From Pseudomonadota bacterium (GTDB lineage Bacteria > Pseudomonadota > Alphaproteobacteria > UBA828): a stretch of DNA of 64,000 nucleotides. The notes below the pieces were generated by a model. The model was not told the DNA's origin, searched no databases, and worked only from the letters and a program-made list of their open reading frames with translations. The stretch is taken from positions 23,086 to 87,085 of the forward strand of contig JAQBTG010000011.1 of NCBI GenBank assembly GCA_027624955.1, in the 5' to 3' direction. Made by a program: the position numbers and the translations under genes. This document shows positions 9,371 to 18,593 of this stretch, in pieces. The stretch's first letter is position 1, and every line of letters begins with the position of its first letter.

Positions 9371-11092
9371 TCAGTCGTCGCCGGCGCCTTCCAGGCCATA
9401 GACATCGCGCGCCTGACGGCGGGAGATATAACCCTCCGCCACATCATTGCGCACGCTCTCTTTCACCCGTTCGCTGGGCTCGCCCCAGCCGCCGCCGCCC
9501 GGTGTTTGAAAGCGGATGCGGTCGCCCGGTGCGATGGTGACGTTGCTCCATTTGCTCGGGCTCACTTTGCCGAAGGCGTCGTCGATGGTGCGCCACTCGA
9601 CTGTATTGGCGGCCATGTGCCAGGTGCCCGCGGTGCCACCGGATTGGCCGCCGAACAGGCCCCAAGGACGGTTGTGGTGGCGGTCAGACATCTGGCTGCC
9701 GGTGATCGGGGTATCGAGGCTTTTCAGCGTACGCTGGGTGCTGAGGCCGCCGCGGAATCTTCCGGCGCCGCCCGAATCCTCGACCATGATGTAGGATTCG
9801 CACTGCATCGGAAACCGCGTCTCGAACACTTCTACTGGAATCACCCGGCAATTGCCGTTGATCGAATCGGTGGCGTCGTTGCCGTCGGCGAAATTACGCC
9901 CGCCCCAGCCGGACAGCTCAATAGCGTAGCAAACGAATGCCTCGCCGCTGTCCTTGTCGGTGCCGCCGAACACGAAATTGGTGTGCGTCGCGCCCTCGGC
10001 GGCCATGGTGCGGTCGGGCAATGCCGGCGCCATGGCGCCGATCACCGCGCCGGCGATCTTGCAATGGGTCTCGGTGTTGCCGCCCACTTCTGGCGCCGGG
10101 TAATCGACGTTTAAGAGCGAACCCGGCGGCGAGACCACGCGGATCGGGCGGAAACACCCGGAATTGGTCGGAATCGATTCATCGGTGATATGCAGCATGC
10201 CGTTATAGGCGGCGGAATAGGAGACACCGAGGGTGGCGTTGATCGGCCCCTTGGCCTGCGGCGAGGTGCCGGAATAGTCGACCACCGCCTCATCGCCATA
10301 GATGTGAACGGCGACATTGATGGTGTAGGATTTTTTCTCGATGCCGTCATCTTCGACTTCATCGCTGAAGGTATATTTGCCGTCCGGAATAGCGGCGATC
10401 TCGGCCCGCATGCGGCTCTCGGAATAGTCGAGCAGATCGGCGGTATTGCGGCGGAAATGTTCCTTGCCATATTTCTCGATCATGGCGCCGAGCTGGCGCA
10501 CACCAACATCGGTGCCGGCGATCAGAGCGCGCAGGTCGCCATAGTTGAAGCGCGGCGTGCGCACATTGGCGAGCAGCAGCTTCCATACTTCTTCGACGTC
10601 CTCGCCGCGTTTCTTGATGAACACCGGTGGTACGCGGAGCCCCTCCTGGAAGATTTCCGTGGCCTCGCCGGCAAATGCGCCCGGCACCATGCCGCCAATT
10701 TCGACCAGATGGCCGATGGTCATCGCGAAGGCCATCAGCTCGCCGTCAACAAACACGGGTTGGAACATGGTGTGTTCGGGGCTGTGCAGGCCACCGCGGT
10801 AGGGATCGTTATGGACCACAACATCGCCCGGTTCCCATTCGTCGAGCGGGATTTCCATGACGCAGCTCCGCACCAGCAGTGGCACGCCGCCGATCATCGA
10901 TGGGCAGAACTCGGCCTGGGCGATCATTTCGCCGTTTGGGCTGGCCAGGGCGCAGGTGAAATCGAGCGCCTCGTTGAAAATCGTCGAATAGGAGGTGCGC
11001 ATCAGGGTAATGCCCATCTCGCGGCAAATGGCGGTCATGGTGGAATCGATGATGCTCATCGTCACCATATCGACTTCATGCTTTTTACTCAT
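9371..11092 (-). CDS. hydantoinase B/oxoprolinase family subunit (first of two)
   Basis: A 573-residue HyuB-type protein, collinear over its full length with the downstream neighbour and sharing most of its motifs (MRTSYSTIFNEALDFTCALA, VVHNDPYRGGLHSPEH, GGCFRP-like TNSGCFRPIRVVSPPG, TPGGGGWGEPSER). A GGGAGAG ribosome site sits seven bases before the ATG. It is placed between hyuA (59 bases upstream) and the second hyuB (59 bases downstream), so all three should be one transcript. The substrate is unknown. Acetone and acetophenone carboxylases also combine one A-type with B-type subunits, and that is an alternative to a hydantoinase. Confidence 0.93.
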   Translation of the reverse strand: MSKKHEVDMVTMSIIDSTMTAICREMGITLMRTSYSTIFNEALDFTCALASPNGEMIAQAEFCPSMIGGVPLLVRSCVMEIPLDEWEPGDVVVHNDPYRGGLHSPEHTMFQPVFVDGELMAFAMTIGHLVEIGGMVPGAFAGEATEIFQEGLRVPPVFIKKRGEDVEEVWKLLLANVRTPRFNYGDLRALIAGTDVGVRQLGAMIEKYGKEHFRRNTADLLDYSESRMRAEIAAIPDGKYTFSDEVEDDGIEKKSYTINVAVHIYGDEAVVDYSGTSPQAKGPINATLGVSYSAAYNGMLHITDESIPTNSGCFRPIRVVSPPGSLLNVDYPAPEVGGNTETHCKIAGAVIGAMAPALPDRTMAAEGATHTNFVFGGTDKDSGEAFVCYAIELSGWGGRNFADGNDATDSINGNCRVIPVEVFETRFPMQCESYIMVEDSGGAGRFRGGLSTQRTLKSLDTPITGSQMSDRHHNRPWGLFGGQSGGTAGTWHMAANTVEWRTIDDAFGKVSPSKWSNVTIAPGDRIRFQTPGGGGWGEPSERVKESVRNDVAEGYISRRQARDVYGLEGAGDD

Positions 11093-11151
11093 CTCATACT
11101 CTCCCTGGCGTGGCGCCGGTTTGGCTTTGGCGGCGCGCCGTATTGGTCCCG

Positions 11152-13191
11152 CTATTCGGCGATTTTTCCGATCAGCAAATTGCCGTATGCGTCCACTCGT
11201 AAATTATGGTCCGGGCGTAGGATCGTTACCGACGCCGCTTCTTCGACAATCGCCGGGCCGCTGATCCTGTGGCCTTCGAGGAGGCTCGCCCGGTCGTAAA
11301 TTGGCGTATCGTGCTGGCCATCTTCAAATGTCACTTCGCGCCGCGAACTCGGTTCCGCCGCCGTGCCGCCGCTTTTGCCGATGGTGGCTAATTCTGGCTT
11401 CTCGGTCAGCGATACGGTGGTCGCCTTGACGGTGATCACTTCGATCACTTCGCGCGGAATGTTGAAGCCGAAACGCGCCAGATGCATGTCGTGAAATGCC
11501 TGCCACAACTGCGGCGTGGTCTCGTCGGTAAAGCCATCGAACGAAATCGGGATTTCCAACTCGTAATTTTGGCCGAGATAGCGCATTTCCAGCGAGCGGA
11601 AGACTTCCACATTTTTGCCGTAGCCCTGCGCCGTGAGATCGTTGATCCCGGTTTCAATCAAGGCGCGCATGACTTCGGTGGCGCGCGTCTGATCGAAGCG
11701 CTTTGATGTCATTTGCACGGTGCGCATGGTGTCGACGCGGGCATCGGTGAGGATAAATCCGAAAGCCGAGAACTGGCCCGGATAGTTGGGCACGATACCG
11801 CTTGGGATGCCGGCGTCGTTCATCAGATCGGAGATGTGGAGTGGCCCGGCACCGCCGAAGCCAAGCAGCGAGAAATCGCGCGGATCGAGGCCGCGTTCGA
11901 TCAGCACCGAGCGCAGCGCGCCGACCATATTATTGTTGGCGATCTGGATGACGGCGAGCGCCGTCTCGGCGGGTGAGCGGCCAAGTTCTTTGGCGACTGC
12001 CTGCATGGCGCTTTCGGCCGCTTTTTTGTCGAGCTTCATGGCGCCGCCGAGGAAATAATCGGGGTTGATTCTCCCGAGGATCACATTGGCGTCGGTCACT
12101 GTGGCTTTGGTGCCGCCGTTGCCGTAACACGCTGGGCCCGGATCAGCGCCCGCGCTTTCGGGGCCAACGCGGAGCATGCCGCCTTTATCGATCCACGCGA
12201 TTGAGCCGCCGCCGGCGCCGATGGTGCGGATATCGATCATCGGGATTTGGATCGGAATGCCGAACTCAATCTCGAAATCGGTGGTGAAATTTTCCTTGCC
12301 ACCGACGATGGTCGACGTGTCGGTCGAGGTGCCGCCCATATCGATGGTCACCAGATGATCAATGCCGACAAGCTTGGCGATATGCTTGCCGGCAATGACG
12401 CCACCGGTCGGGCCGGAAACGGTCATTTGAATCGGCGAGTTTTCCGCCGCTTCCAAGGACATTTCGCCGCCGTTCGATTTAATCACCACGATATGATCCG
12501 TGATGCCGTTTTCGACGAAGCGCTGGCGGATATTGCGCACCTGTTTGCTGACGATGGGTTTTATATAGGCGTCGGCGATGGTGGTTGAGGCGCGCTCATA
12601 TTCTTTCCATTTGGGCAGCACTTCATAGGATATGGAGACCGGAATATCGGGTAAATCCTCGGCGAGAATTTCCTTAACGCGGCGCTCATGCTCGGGGCTC
12701 ACATAGGAAAACAAGAAATTGACGGCCAGTGCCTCGATCTCGCCCTCTTGCTTGATCTGTTTCGCCATAGCGCGCACGCCGGCCTCGTCGAGCGGTATTT
12801 CGACCTCGCCATTGGCCATCACGCGCTCGGAAATTTCGTAGCAATGGCGCCGTTTGACCAGCGGTTTCGGCTTGATCCATGTGATGTCGTAATGACTGCG
12901 CCGGTTGCCGCGCTGGATGAATGGAATATCCTTGAAGCCATTGGTGGTGACATAGCCCACCGTCGCGCCTTTGCGCTCCAAAATCGCGTTGGTCGCGACT
13001 GTGGTGCCGAGGCGGATATTTTTAATGTCGCCAGGGTTTTCGAATTTTCCTAAACCGGTGAGAATCCCGTCATTCGGGTCTTTCGGCGTAGAGGGATTCT
13101 TCCACACTTCAACGGTTTTGGTCTGCGGATCATAGGACACAAAATCAGTGAACGTCCCGCCCACATCGATACCAACCATGTAACCTGCCAC
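11152..13191 (-). CDS. hydantoinase A/oxoprolinase family subunit (ATP-binding)
   Basis: HyuA-type subunit of about 679 residues with the actin-like ATPase fold of this family. It has MVGIDVGGTFTDF at the N-terminus, RLGTTVATNAILERKGA, IDMGGTSTDTSTI in the middle and GFGGAGPLHI. It activates the substrate carbonyl with ATP for the HyuB partner. I chose the GTG at 13189-13191 because GGGGAGAGAA lies at good distance before it; an ATG four codons later and a longer frame to 13242 are also open. First gene of the operon hyuA-hyuB-hyuB-OCD, with a 170-base upstream gap for a promoter. Confidence 0.93.
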   Translation of the reverse strand: MAGYMVGIDVGGTFTDFVSYDPQTKTVEVWKNPSTPKDPNDGILTGLGKFENPGDIKNIRLGTTVATNAILERKGATVGYVTTNGFKDIPFIQRGNRRSHYDITWIKPKPLVKRRHCYEISERVMANGEVEIPLDEAGVRAMAKQIKQEGEIEALAVNFLFSYVSPEHERRVKEILAEDLPDIPVSISYEVLPKWKEYERASTTIADAYIKPIVSKQVRNIRQRFVENGITDHIVVIKSNGGEMSLEAAENSPIQMTVSGPTGGVIAGKHIAKLVGIDHLVTIDMGGTSTDTSTIVGGKENFTTDFEIEFGIPIQIPMIDIRTIGAGGGSIAWIDKGGMLRVGPESAGADPGPACYGNGGTKATVTDANVILGRINPDYFLGGAMKLDKKAAESAMQAVAKELGRSPAETALAVIQIANNNMVGALRSVLIERGLDPRDFSLLGFGGAGPLHISDLMNDAGIPSGIVPNYPGQFSAFGFILTDARVDTMRTVQMTSKRFDQTRATEVMRALIETGINDLTAQGYGKNVEVFRSLEMRYLGQNYELEIPISFDGFTDETTPQLWQAFHDMHLARFGFNIPREVIEVITVKATTVSLTEKPELATIGKSGGTAAEPSSRREVTFEDGQHDTPIYDRASLLEGHRISGPAIVEEAASVTILRPDHNLRVDAYGNLLIGKIAE

Positions 13192-13362
13192 GCGTTCTCT
13201 CCCCGGCGTTCTGGGCCGGCCCGCCGCTTGGCGCGCCAGCAATTATCCATACTGAAATTGCGCAGATTTTCCGCGCAAATTGAGGCGCGATGTTATCGGC
13301 GCCGAACGTTCGGGGCAACTGAATTGCGGCGCGCCGCCCCGGCGCTGCGAGGCGCGCTGAGT

Positions 13363-14742
13363 CTAGCGGATCAGGATGAAAAGCGAGCCGTCGCCGCGGA
13401 TAATATTGAGCAGCAGGGAGCCACCGCCCTGTGCCGCCACCGCCATCAGCTCACTCGGGTCCGTGACCGGTTTGCGGTTGACCGAGGTGATCACGTCCTC
13501 ATCCCGGAGGCCCGCTTCCCAAGCCGGCGAATCCGCGACGACGCTCACCACATAGACACCCTTCACACGGCCGAAAAATGGCGAGTTTTGCGGGATCGGG
13601 CCGAAGGCGGCGCCTTTGAGTTTGGGGATTTCGCTGCCCGATTCGACGCGCGCTTCCTCGATTGCGCCTACCTTCAGATCGATCATGAGCTCTATGCCGT
13701 CGCGCACCACCTGAAGTTTCACCCGCGCGCCAACCCGCAGCAGGCCGATGAAATTGCGCAAATCAGAGCCGCTGTGCACCGCTTTGCGATTGACCGATAT
13801 GATTACGTCGCCGGAGCTGAGTCCGGCCTTGGCAGCCGGTGACTCTGGCAAGACCTGCGCGATCAACGCGCCGCCGTCATGGTCGACGTTGAATTCTTTG
13901 GCCAATTCCGGTGTGAGGTCTTGGATTTGCACGCCGATACGGCCGCGCTCTATTTCGCCGAACTCGATGAGCTGGTCCATGATCTGGCGCGCCATATTTA
14001 TCGGAATGGCGAAACCGATGCCGATATTGCCGCCGCCGGGCGCGATAATGGCGGTATTGATACCGACCAACCGGCCATGCAGATCGACCAGCGCGCCGCC
14101 GGAATTGCCAGGATTGATTGACGCGTCTGTCTGGATGAAATTCTCGTAGGATTCGATGCCGAGGCCGGTTCGCCCCAAGGCGCTCACGATGCCGGACGAG
14201 ACCGATTGGCCGAGGCCGAACGGATTGCCGATGGCAATGACGAAATCGCCAACCTCAAGAATTTCTGAATCCGCCATTTTTAGCGCCGTCAGGCCTTCCG
14301 GATCGACCTTGAGAACGGCGACATCCGTGCCCGCGTCGTGGCCGATCAGCTCGGCTTTGAGCTGACGCCTGTCGGTGAGCGTGACGATAATTTCATCCGC
14401 TTTGGCAACCACATGGCTATTGGTGAGGATATAGCCTTTGGCGGCATTAATGATAACGCCGGAGCCGACGCTCTGGGTTTGGCGCTGTCGCGGCTGCTGA
14501 TGCGGCTGATCGCCGAAAAAGCGGCGGAAAAAGGGATCATCGAAAAACGGGTTGCGATCGACCTCGACCGTGCCCTGGGTGGCAATATTAACCACCGCCG
14601 GGGATACTTCCTTGATCAAGGGTGCCAGGGTCGGTACCGCTTCGCTCGGTATGACCGCCCGCGCCGGATTGATGGCGAACACGAAAATCGCCGTGACGGC
14701 GAGCATCAGCGCTACGGTTATTCGGATTGGTCGAGGCGTCAT
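13363..14742 (-). CDS. DegP/HtrA-type periplasmic serine protease
   Basis: The 459 residues begin with a signal peptide (cleavage after about residue 29, NPARA). A trypsin-like domain follows with the triad H110 (TNSHVV), D140 (GTDVAVLKV) and S214 (GNSGGAL), and then two PDZ domains (about 275-365 and 385-455). A segment rich in Gln/Pro/Phe (about 65-90) matches the regulatory loop region of Do-family proteases. The role is quality control of misfolded periplasmic protein. A strong GGAGGA ribosome site lies before the ATG. The 207 bases upstream have no gene and should hold the promoter; I cannot identify a stress-sigma site with confidence. Length and domain order are normal for the family. 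Confidence 0.95.
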   Translation of the reverse strand: MTPRPIRITVALMLAVTAIFVFAINPARAVIPSEAVPTLAPLIKEVSPAVVNIATQGTVEVDRNPFFDDPFFRRFFGDQPHQQPRQRQTQSVGSGVIINAAKGYILTNSHVVAKADEIIVTLTDRRQLKAELIGHDAGTDVAVLKVDPEGLTALKMADSEILEVGDFVIAIGNPFGLGQSVSSGIVSALGRTGLGIESYENFIQTDASINPGNSGGALVDLHGRLVGINTAIIAPGGGNIGIGFAIPINMARQIMDQLIEFGEIERGRIGVQIQDLTPELAKEFNVDHDGGALIAQVLPESPAAKAGLSSGDVIISVNRKAVHSGSDLRNFIGLLRVGARVKLQVVRDGIELMIDLKVGAIEEARVESGSEIPKLKGAAFGPIPQNSPFFGRVKGVYVVSVVADSPAWEAGLRDEDVITSVNRKPVTDPSELMAVAAQGGGSLLLNIIRGDGSLFILIR

Positions 14743-14949
14743 ATATTCCTCCGTAGCGCGCTATCCGCACAGCAAATGAGTCGCTTGCCGCAGCTCTAGT
14801 TTGCAATTCTAGACTAAATGGCGGCGCAATGTGGTCTCTTTAAGACCCTGGCGAAGATCCTGTAGAACCCTTGCGCCGCACAACCGTTAAAATGTTTCCC
14901 GGCTAATGGAAAGTAAACATTTTCGTTACCATGCCGAGCGCTGTGTTCG

Positions 14950-15525
14950 TTACCGTGCGAAGCTCCGTGATGTAGTTTCGCGGCCGAGACGTTCAATCAA
15001 CAGCGGCGCCACTGGCCGGGCGATGCGTTGGTCACCGGCAGTTCGTGTCCGCCCTGCCGCCCGGCCGCGCCACAGAAGCGCACCATCGGCCCCTTCCAGC
15101 GCCAACTCGAACAAGAACGAGATCTGCCGGACGGACGAGTTGCCGCCCAACAACCCCAAATCCAGGCCGATGCCAATTTCGTTCACGCCGCTGCTGCTGC
15201 CCGCCGCCCCGCCGACTGCGACGCCGAAGCCGCCATCGCCCGAATCCGTGAGCGTGCTATAAATAATGTAGCGCAAGGTCAGCGGCGCATCCTCAGCAAC
15301 GACGTAGCCACGGCGCTCGAGAGAGCTGCGGAGGATACGCTCAACATCGGCGTTCGGTGCGCCGCCCTCGGGCGGCGCAACGTGGAGCGCGGGAATATCG
15401 CCGATATCGCCATACACGCCGGTTTCGAACTTGCCCCATACATCGGCGCCGGCCGGCGCGCGACGCCCCGACGCGCCACACGCAACGGTGACCAGAGCCA
15501 AAGCAACAACGAGCAGCACGCGCAT
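14950..15525 (-). CDS. predicted lipoprotein of unknown function
   Basis: About 191 residues. The ATG at 15523-15525 gives a lipoprotein signal (MRVLLVVALALVTVAC, Cys at residue 16), so the mature protein should be lipid-anchored. A longer frame to 15582 is open but would put extra residues before the signal. The body contains a glycine-rich stretch (about 105-120, GFGVAVGGAAGSSSG) and an N-terminal region resembling lipoproteins that assemble or bind at the outer membrane (ERRGYVVAEDAPLTLRY). I do not recognise a named family. It lies between the protease and the divergent histone deacetylase-like gene. Confidence 0.7.
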   Translation of the reverse strand: MRVLLVVALALVTVACGASGRRAPAGADVWGKFETGVYGDIGDIPALHVAPPEGGAPNADVERILRSSLERRGYVVAEDAPLTLRYIIYSTLTDSGDGGFGVAVGGAAGSSSGVNEIGIGLDLGLLGGNSSVRQISFLFELALEGADGALLWRGRAAGRTRTAGDQRIARPVAPLLIERLGRETTSRSFAR

Positions 15526-15629
15526 CGCGCCAGTTTGCCGTGCTACTCGGTAGCTGTCGATAGATGCGGAACTCGCCGCCATGTTATGCTGTGGCAGAAG
15601 ATTTTAAAGACGATTTAAAAGAGGTATCC

Positions 15630-16559
15630 GTGGCCAAGACAGCATTTTATAGCCATCTCATCTGCCAGGAACATGAAGCCGGGCCAGGCCATCCCGAGCA
15701 GCCGGCCCGGCTCAAGGCGATCCTGGATGCCTTGCAGGCGCCCGAGTTTGCCGCGCTCGACCGCCAGAGCGCGCCCTTAAGCGACATCACCGCGCTGAAA
15801 GAAGTGCATGATGCGGATCTGGTCGATCAGATATTCGCCAAGGTGCCGAGCGAGGGCTATGCCGCGATTGACGGCGATACGCTGATGTCTCCGGCGTCCG
15901 GTGAGGCGGCGTTGCGCGCCGTCGGCGCAGTCCGCGCGGCGGTCGACGCGGTCATGGCCGGCGCCGCCGACAACGCTTTCTGCGCCGTCCGCCCGCCCGG
16001 CCATCATGCTGAACCCGGACGTTCGATGGGCTTTTGCCTGTTTAACAATGTCGTCCTCGGCGCCGAGCGGGCGCGGCGCGAATACGGCCTTGGCCGGGTC
16101 GCCGTGGTTGATTTCGATGTTCACCACGGCAATGGCACGCAAGCCGCGTTCGAGCGTGACGGCGATCTGTTTTTTGCCTCAACCCATCAATCGCCGCTCT
16201 ATCCCGGCACCGGCGCTGCCGACGAGCGCGGTGTTGGCAATATCTTCAACGCGCCACTCAGGCCGGAATCAGGCTCGGCGGAGTTCCGCGACGCCATGCA
16301 AAGCAAGCTGTTACCGGCACTGCGCGATTTCGCTCCGGAACTGATCCTGATCTCCGCCGGGTTCGACGCCCATAATGATGACCCGCTGGCAAATTTGCGT
16401 TTGTTCGAAGCGGACTACGCTTGGGTGACAACGGAACTGTGCCGAATCGCCGCGGAAAAATGCGCTGGGCGCGTCGTCTCGACGTTGGAAGGCGGCTATG
16501 ATCTCCACGCATTGGCGTCCAGCGCGGCGGCCCATGTCGGCGCCCTGATGGCAGCATAG
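15630..16559 (+). CDS. histone deacetylase-family protein (zinc deacylase)
   Basis: The 309-residue protein has the class II histone deacetylase-like fold used in bacteria for acetylpolyamine or other amide deacetylation. It shows RPPGHHAEP with the paired active-site His, VDFDVHHGNGTQ with zinc ligands Asp and His, ISAGFDAHNDDP with the third zinc ligand Asp, and EGGYD near the end. I chose the GTG at 15630 because an AGAGG ribosome site precedes it and the protein then starts AKTAFYSH as relatives do; an ATG at 15564 lies in frame. It stands just ahead of xseB and ispA, an arrangement usual in alphaproteobacteria. Confidence 0.92.
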   Translation: MAKTAFYSHLICQEHEAGPGHPEQPARLKAILDALQAPEFAALDRQSAPLSDITALKEVHDADLVDQIFAKVPSEGYAAIDGDTLMSPASGEAALRAVGAVRAAVDAVMAGAADNAFCAVRPPGHHAEPGRSMGFCLFNNVVLGAERARREYGLGRVAVVDFDVHHGNGTQAAFERDGDLFFASTHQSPLYPGTGAADERGVGNIFNAPLRPESGSAEFRDAMQSKLLPALRDFAPELILISAGFDAHNDDPLANLRLFEADYAWVTTELCRIAAEKCAGRVVSTLEGGYDLHALASSAAAHVGALMAA

Positions 16560-16627
16560 GCGCGCTTGGGCGGCCACTTGTCCTGTCGCTTGCCCTGACT
16601 CGGAGCAGCCCCTATTCTGGCGCCATC

Positions 16628-16879
16628 ATGAGCAAAAATGACAAATCCGCAGAGGTCGAAAAAGACCTTGAGAGCATCGATTTCGAGAAAGCGCTCGGCG
16701 AGCTCGAAGAGATCGTACAACGTCTCGAATCCGGCGATACCAGCCTCGAAGGCGCCATCGAAGCCTATGAGCGTGGCGTCCTCCTAAAGAAACATTGCGA
16801 GGGCAAATTGCGCGACGCTCAGCTTCGGGTCGAGAAGATCGAAAAAGACGGCACCCTCAGCGCGGAGCCGTTGGACTAA
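16628..16879 (+). CDS. xseB: exodeoxyribonuclease VII small subunit
   Basis: An 83-residue helical protein matching XseB: FEKALGELEEIVQRLESGD, then SLEGAIEAYERG and LLKKHCEGKLRDAQLRVEKI. It binds the large subunit XseA to form exonuclease VII, which degrades single-stranded DNA from both ends. The large subunit is not in this window. It is 16 bases ahead of ispA and on the same transcript, the usual alphaproteobacterial order. Confidence 0.95.
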   Translation: MSKNDKSAEVEKDLESIDFEKALGELEEIVQRLESGDTSLEGAIEAYERGVLLKKHCEGKLRDAQLRVEKIEKDGTLSAEPLD

Positions 16880-16895
16880 CAATGAGGAGGCCGGT

Positions 16896-17792
16896 TTGAG
16901 CCGCCTGAAAGAGGCGATGGGAGCATCGGCCGCACAGGTCAACGCCGCGCTCGACGGCTATATCCCACGTTCCGCCGATAGCGATGGCCGTTTGTTTGAT
17001 GCCATGCGCTATTCCACCCTTGCTGGCGGCAAGCGCCTGCGCCCGTTTCTCGTTCTGCGCTCGGCGGCGCTGTTCGACGTGCCGTTGGAATGGGCGATGC
17101 CAAGCGCCGCCGCCATCGAAATGGTGCATACCTATTCACTGGTGCATGACGATCTTCCAGCGATGGACAATGACGATCTGCGCCGCGGCTTGCCGACCTG
17201 CCACAAGAAATTCGACGATGCGACGGCGATCCTGGCCGGTGATTCACTGCTCACGCTCGCCTTCGAAGTGGTTGCCGCGCCCGACGGCCATCCGGACTCC
17301 GGCGTGCGCGCTGAAATCACCCATCAATTGGCCATCGCCGCCGGCGGTGGCGGCATGGCGGGCGGCCAGATGATGGATTTAGCCGCCGAAGATAGCACCC
17401 TCGACCTTGCCGCCGTGACCCGCCTGCAAGGCAAAAAAACCGGCGCCTTGTTCCATTTTTCCTGCATCGCCGGCGCAATTTTGGCGAAACGCGGCGAGGC
17501 GGGTCAGGCGGAGCGGGCAGCACTTGGGCGCTACGCCGAGGCGATTGGCCTGGCCTTTCAAATCGCCGATGATTTGCTCGACGTCGAAGGCAGCGAAGCC
17601 GATCTCGGCAAGGCGGTGCAGAAAGACGCCGCCGCCGGCAAGGCGACGTTCGTCGATCTTCTCGGGCTCGAAGGCGCGCGTAGTCGCGCCGCGCAATTGG
17701 TCGAAGAGGCGGTTACGGCCTTGCAGCCATTCGATGACAAAGCCGATCTGTTGCGCGACGTCGCGCGCTTTATCGTGGCGCGCAAGAATTAG
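16896..17792 (+). CDS. ispA: short-chain polyprenyl diphosphate synthase (farnesyl diphosphate synthase)
   Basis: The 298-residue all-helical prenyltransferase condenses isopentenyl diphosphate with dimethylallyl and geranyl diphosphate. The first Asp-rich motif is HDDLPAMDNDDLRRG and the second is QIADDLLDVEG; GGKRLRPFL near the N-terminus binds the diphosphate. The start is a TTG at 16896 with a perfect AGGAGG five bases upstream. Farnesyl product length is inferred from similarity to IspA, with no direct evidence. In relatives dxs normally follows; here tlyA begins about 40 bases after the stop. Confidence 0.94.
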   Translation: MSRLKEAMGASAAQVNAALDGYIPRSADSDGRLFDAMRYSTLAGGKRLRPFLVLRSAALFDVPLEWAMPSAAAIEMVHTYSLVHDDLPAMDNDDLRRGLPTCHKKFDDATAILAGDSLLTLAFEVVAAPDGHPDSGVRAEITHQLAIAAGGGGMAGGQMMDLAAEDSTLDLAAVTRLQGKKTGALFHFSCIAGAILAKRGEAGQAERAALGRYAEAIGLAFQIADDLLDVEGSEADLGKAVQKDAAAGKATFVDLLGLEGARSRAAQLVEEAVTALQPFDDKADLLRDVARFIVARKN

Positions 17793-17831
17793 CGGCACAC
17801 CATAAACGCGCCAGCATAAAGGCTTAGGCAA

Positions 17832-18581
17832 ACGGCAAAACCAGAAAAAATCCGGCTCGACAGCCTGCTCGTCGAACGCGGCTTGGTCGACAGCAAGACC
17901 AAGGCGGCGGCGCTGGCGATGGCGGGCAAGGTGTTTTCCGGGACGCGTAAACTGGAAAAGCCGGGCCAAAAGCTCGATCCCGATACGCCGCTCAGCCTGC
18001 GCGAGGCGCCACACCCCTGGGTGTCGCGCGGCGGCATCAAGCTGGCCCATGCGCTCGAACATTTCGCCCTCGACGTCACCGGCCGGACAGCCCTCGATAT
18101 CGGCGCCTCCACCGGCGGCTTCACTGATGTCCTGTTGGCACGCGGCGCGGCGCAGGTTTATGCCGTCGATGTCGGCTACGGCCAGCTTGCCGATAAACTG
18201 CGGCGCGACAACCGCGTCATCGTGCTGGAGCGCCTCAACGCCCGCTACCTAACCTCGGAGCATGTCCCCGAGCCGGTCGATGCCGTTGTGTGTGACGCCA
18301 GTTTCATTGGCCTTCGCACCGTGCTGCCGGCGGCGCTGGCGTTGGCCGCGCCGGGCGCCTTCCTGGTCGCGCTGATCAAGCCGCAGTTTGAGGCCGGGAA
18401 GGAGCGTGTCGGCAAGGGCGGCATCGTCCGCGATCCGGAAATCCATTGTGAAATATGCGCCACCATGAGCGCTTGGCTGGAGGAACTACCGGGCTGGCAG
18501 CTGCTCGGCATTTGCCCGAGCCCGATCACCGGCGCCGAGGGCAACAAGGAGTTCCTGCTCGCCGGGCGCTTCGCCGGCTAA
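17832..18581 (+). CDS. tlyA: TlyA-type rRNA 2'-O-methyltransferase / hemolysin-like, non-canonical start
   Basis: S4 RNA-binding domain followed by an FtsJ/RrmJ-like methyltransferase. The methyltransferase part shows WVSRGGIKLAHAL, the SAM site ALDIGASTGGFTDVLL and VVCDASFIGLR, then LIKPQFEAGKE. The S4 domain (RLDSLLVERGLVDSKTKAA) is encoded from about 17853, but the only ordinary start in that part is a TTG at 17883, which would cut off the first S4 helix. Between the in-frame TAA at 17817-17819 and the S4 domain there is no ATG, GTG or TTG. ACG at 17832 or CTG at 17865 are the possible starts, and I use 17832. Either a rare start codon is used or the 5' end was damaged. Confidence 0.85.
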   Translation, partial: TAKPEKIRLDSLLVERGLVDSKTKAAALAMAGKVFSGTRKLEKPGQKLDPDTPLSLREAPHPWVSRGGIKLAHALEHFALDVTGRTALDIGASTGGFTDVLLARGAAQVYAVDVGYGQLADKLRRDNRVIVLERLNARYLTSEHVPEPVDAVVCDASFIGLRTVLPAALALAAPGAFLVALIKPQFEAGKERVGKGGIVRDPEIHCEICATMSAWLEELPGWQLLGICPSPITGAEGNKEFLLAGRFAG

Positions 18582-18593
18582 CCACAATTCGCT

